Shown: positions 62,501 to 64,000 of the stretch, piece after piece
Layout: each line of letters starts with the position of its first letter
Position numbering within the stretch: position 1 is the first letter of the stretch
NCBI RefSeq assembly: GCF_014655295.1
Contig: NZ_BNBI01000001.1
Location: 868,001-932,000 of the forward strand
DNA: 64,000 nt
Direction of reading: 5' to 3'
Source of the DNA: Streptomyces fumanus
GTDB taxonomy: Bacteria; Actinomycetota; Actinomycetes; Streptomycetales; Streptomycetaceae
Translations under genes and position numbers: made by a program
The notes under the pieces: model-generated
The model's input: only the letters and a program-made list of their open reading frames with translations
Database searches by the model: none
What the model was told of the DNA's origin: nothing

Positions 62501-63470
62501 CACGACGAGCATGACGACGAACCCGAACACACACCCGAACCCGCACCCGGCCGCGACGACCGGCACCACCGGCTCCGCCGCCGGCGGCCCGATCCCCACC
62601 GTCATCGCCGACCGCGTGGACATCGTCTACCGGGTCAACGGCACCGGCGCCGGCCGCGGTTCCGCCACCGCCGCCCTCAACCGGATGCTGCGCCGCAAGC
62701 AGACCGAGAAGGCGTCCGGCGTACGCAAGGTGCACGCGGTGCGGAACGTGTCGTTCACCGCGTACCGGGGTGAGGCGATCGGGCTGATCGGCACCAACGG
62801 TTCCGGCAAGTCGACACTGCTCAAGGCCGTCGCGGGCCTGCTGCCGGTGGAGAACGGCCGCATCTACACGGACGGCCAGCCCTCCCTGCTCGGCGTCAAC
62901 GCGGCGCTGATGAACGACCTGACCGGCGAGCGCAACGTCTACCTCGGCGGCCTCGCCATGGGCATGTCCCGCGAGCAGATCAAGGAGCGCTACCAGGACA
63001 TCGTCGACTTCTCCGGCATCAACGAGAAGGGCGACTTCATCACCCTCCCGATGCGCACCTACTCCTCCGGCATGGCGGCCCGCCTGCGCTTCTCCATCGC
63101 CGCCGCCAAGGACCACGACGTCCTGCTCATCGACGAGGCCCTGGCGACCGGCGACCGCTCCTTCCAGAAGCGTTCGGAGGCCCGCATCCGGGAGCTGCGC
63201 AAGCACGCGGGCACGGTCTTCCTGGTCAGCCACAGCAACAAGTCGATCCGCGACACCTGCGACCGGGTGCTGTGGCTGGAGCGCGGCGAGCTGCGGATGG
63301 ACGGCCCTACGGACGAGGTACTCAAGGAGTACGAGACCTTCACCGGCGGCCCCGACAAGCCGAAGCCGAAGCCCAAGGCCAAGCCGAAGCCCAAGCCCAC
63401 CCCCGACTCCGCCCCCGCCCAGAGCCAGGCACCCGACTCGACATCCGGACGTACCACCGCATCTCCGTGA
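62493..63470 (+). CDS. Polysaccharide exporter ATPase (Wzt/TarH-like)
   Basis: 325 residues, GTG start overlapping the permease stop, behind GAGGAG. ABC ATPase: Walker A GTNGSGKST, signature YSSGMAARLRFSIA (the degenerate SSGM typical of Wzt/TagH), Walker B LLIDEALATGD, switch VSHS. N-terminus disordered (THPNPHP); C-terminus a Lys-Pro tail (KPKPKPKAKPKPKP) with no Wzt carbohydrate-binding domain, so substrate selection is likely of the TarGH type. A hairpin follows. Confidence 0.92.
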   Translation: MADTTSMTTNPNTHPNPHPAATTGTTGSAAGGPIPTVIADRVDIVYRVNGTGAGRGSATAALNRMLRRKQTEKASGVRKVHAVRNVSFTAYRGEAIGLIGTNGSGKSTLLKAVAGLLPVENGRIYTDGQPSLLGVNAALMNDLTGERNVYLGGLAMGMSREQIKERYQDIVDFSGINEKGDFITLPMRTYSSGMAARLRFSIAAAKDHDVLLIDEALATGDRSFQKRSEARIRELRKHAGTVFLVSHSNKSIRDTCDRVLWLERGELRMDGPTDEVLKEYETFTGGPDKPKPKPKAKPKPKPTPDSAPAQSQAPDSTSGRTTASP

Positions 63471-63498
63471 CCGGTGGTCAGCGCAAGCAGTACAAGTA

Positions 63499-63538
63499 CG
63501 CGAACGGCGGCCGCCCCACAGGACGGCCGCCGTTCGCG
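63499..63538. terminator. Bidirectional hairpin terminator
   Basis: 15-bp stem CGCGAACGGCGGCCG with a 10-nt loop, between the exporter ATPase and the dehydrogenase gene. Confidence 0.8.
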
Positions 63539-63552
63539 ACAGGACACGAAAC

Positions 63553-64000
63553 CTACGAATGCGTCCGCAGCAGCGTCCGCATCGTCCGCATCGCCACCGA
63601 CAGGTTGGCCAGATCGAACGCGTCCGAACTGCGGATCTCCTCCAGCGTGGCGCGGGCCCGCCCGAGGATCGCCGCGTTCTTCTGCTCCCACACCTGGAAC
63701 CGCTGCTCCGGTGTCGACGTGCCGTTGCCCACCGCCAGCACATCGGCGGTGAGCGCGGCGTGCGCCGCGTACAGGTCCTCGCGGATCGCCGCGCGGGCCA
63801 TGGACTGCCAGCGGTCGGCGCGCGGCAGCTCGCTGATGCGGTCCATGAGCTGGGTGATGGTCAGCCGGTCGGCGAGGTCGTAGTACACCTCGGCGACGTC
63901 CAGCGGCTCCTTGCCCATCCGGTCGGCCACCGACACGATGTCCAGCGTCGGGAAGGCCGAGGAGAACCCGGCCACCCGGGTGGCCAGCTCGTCCGGGACG
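63553..64000 (-). CDS. NAD-glutamate dehydrogenase, C-terminal part (5' end outside window)
   Basis: The visible 149 codons are the end of the large (~1650-residue) NAD-specific glutamate dehydrogenase family: DVAEVYYDLADRLTITQLMDRISELPRADRWQSMARAAIREDLYAAHAALTADVL is the characteristic C-terminal helical domain. Deaminates glutamate to 2-oxoglutarate. Only the last ~9% is in the window. Confidence 0.9.
   Translation of the reverse strand, partial: VPDELATRVAGFSSAFPTLDIVSVADRMGKEPLDVAEVYYDLADRLTITQLMDRISELPRADRWQSMARAAIREDLYAAHAALTADVLAVGNGTSTPEQRFQVWEQKNAAILGRARATLEEIRSSDAFDLANLSVAMRTMRTLLRTHS

Overview
The window is high-GC DNA with Streptomyces-type codon use. The tmRNA tag peptide ANTKRDSSQQAFALAA, PkaA/PkaB-like kinases, SigU-like ECF factor, prfB, ftsEX, smpB and a C-terminal piece of the large NAD-glutamate dehydrogenase all point to a chromosomal segment of a Streptomyces species. 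The gene order matches what I remember of the S. coelicolor SCO29xx core region; that comparison is from memory and was not checked.

Layout. 1-2.6 kb: two subunits of a molybdopterin hydroxylase (FAD and 2Fe-2S), the latter with a very long low-complexity N-terminus. 2.86-7.5 kb: an ABC sugar importer (lipoprotein, two permeases, no ATPase) in one operon with a cytoplasmic GH20 N-acetylhexosaminidase, probably for chito-oligosaccharides. 7.7-12.4 kb: DUF3039 protein, YqgE/AlgH protein, MurA, HU protein, malic enzyme. 12.6-12.8 kb: a candidate structured small RNA not tied to any gene. 12.8-16.6 kb: HelD-like RNA polymerase recycling ATPase and an ECF sigma/zinc anti-sigma pair. 16.7-16.9 kb: a MITE-like element with long perfect terminal repeats. 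16.9-20.2 kb: CGNR zinc-finger regulator, HemD-winged-helix fusion and a NarK nitrate transporter. 20.5-22.0 kb: a small accessory patch (TPR protein without its DNA-binding domain, FG-GAP remnant). 22.0-26.8 kb: acyltransferase, polysaccharide deacetylase-GT2 fusion and a membrane protein, probably one exopolysaccharide operon. 26.9-30.4 kb: LysR, MFS exporter, LacI regulator. 30.4-34.5 kb: tmRNA, SmpB, S41 protease, FtsX, FtsE. 34.7-36 kb: small zinc-ribbon membrane protein and a repeat-rich LAETG surface protein. 36.2-44.5 kb: RF2, two Ser/Thr kinases, and an FHA-FtsK-type ATPase. 44.7-48.4 kb: a second ABC sugar importer without ATPase. 48.5-58.4 kb: three tandem GT2-TagF fusion glycosyl/polyol-phosphate transferases and two polytopic membrane proteins, presumably building a teichoic-acid-like cell-wall glycopolymer. 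58.4-59.4 kb: Ohr/OhrR peroxide pair. 59.5 kb: galE. 60.6-63.5 kb: TetR regulator, an array of operator-like repeats, and a Wzm/Wzt (TarGH-like) polysaccharide exporter. 63.5 kb to end: C-terminus of NAD-glutamate dehydrogenase.

The right half (48.5-63.5 kb) reads as one functional theme: sugar import, UDP-sugar epimerisation, polymer synthesis by the GT2-TagF proteins, and export by the Wzm/Wzt pair under a TetR repressor with about seven binding sites. The most unexplained signals are the structured RNA at 12644-12780, the operator array at 61280-61509, the MITE at 16706-16926, and loss of the expected catalytic histidines in the first GT2-TagF protein.
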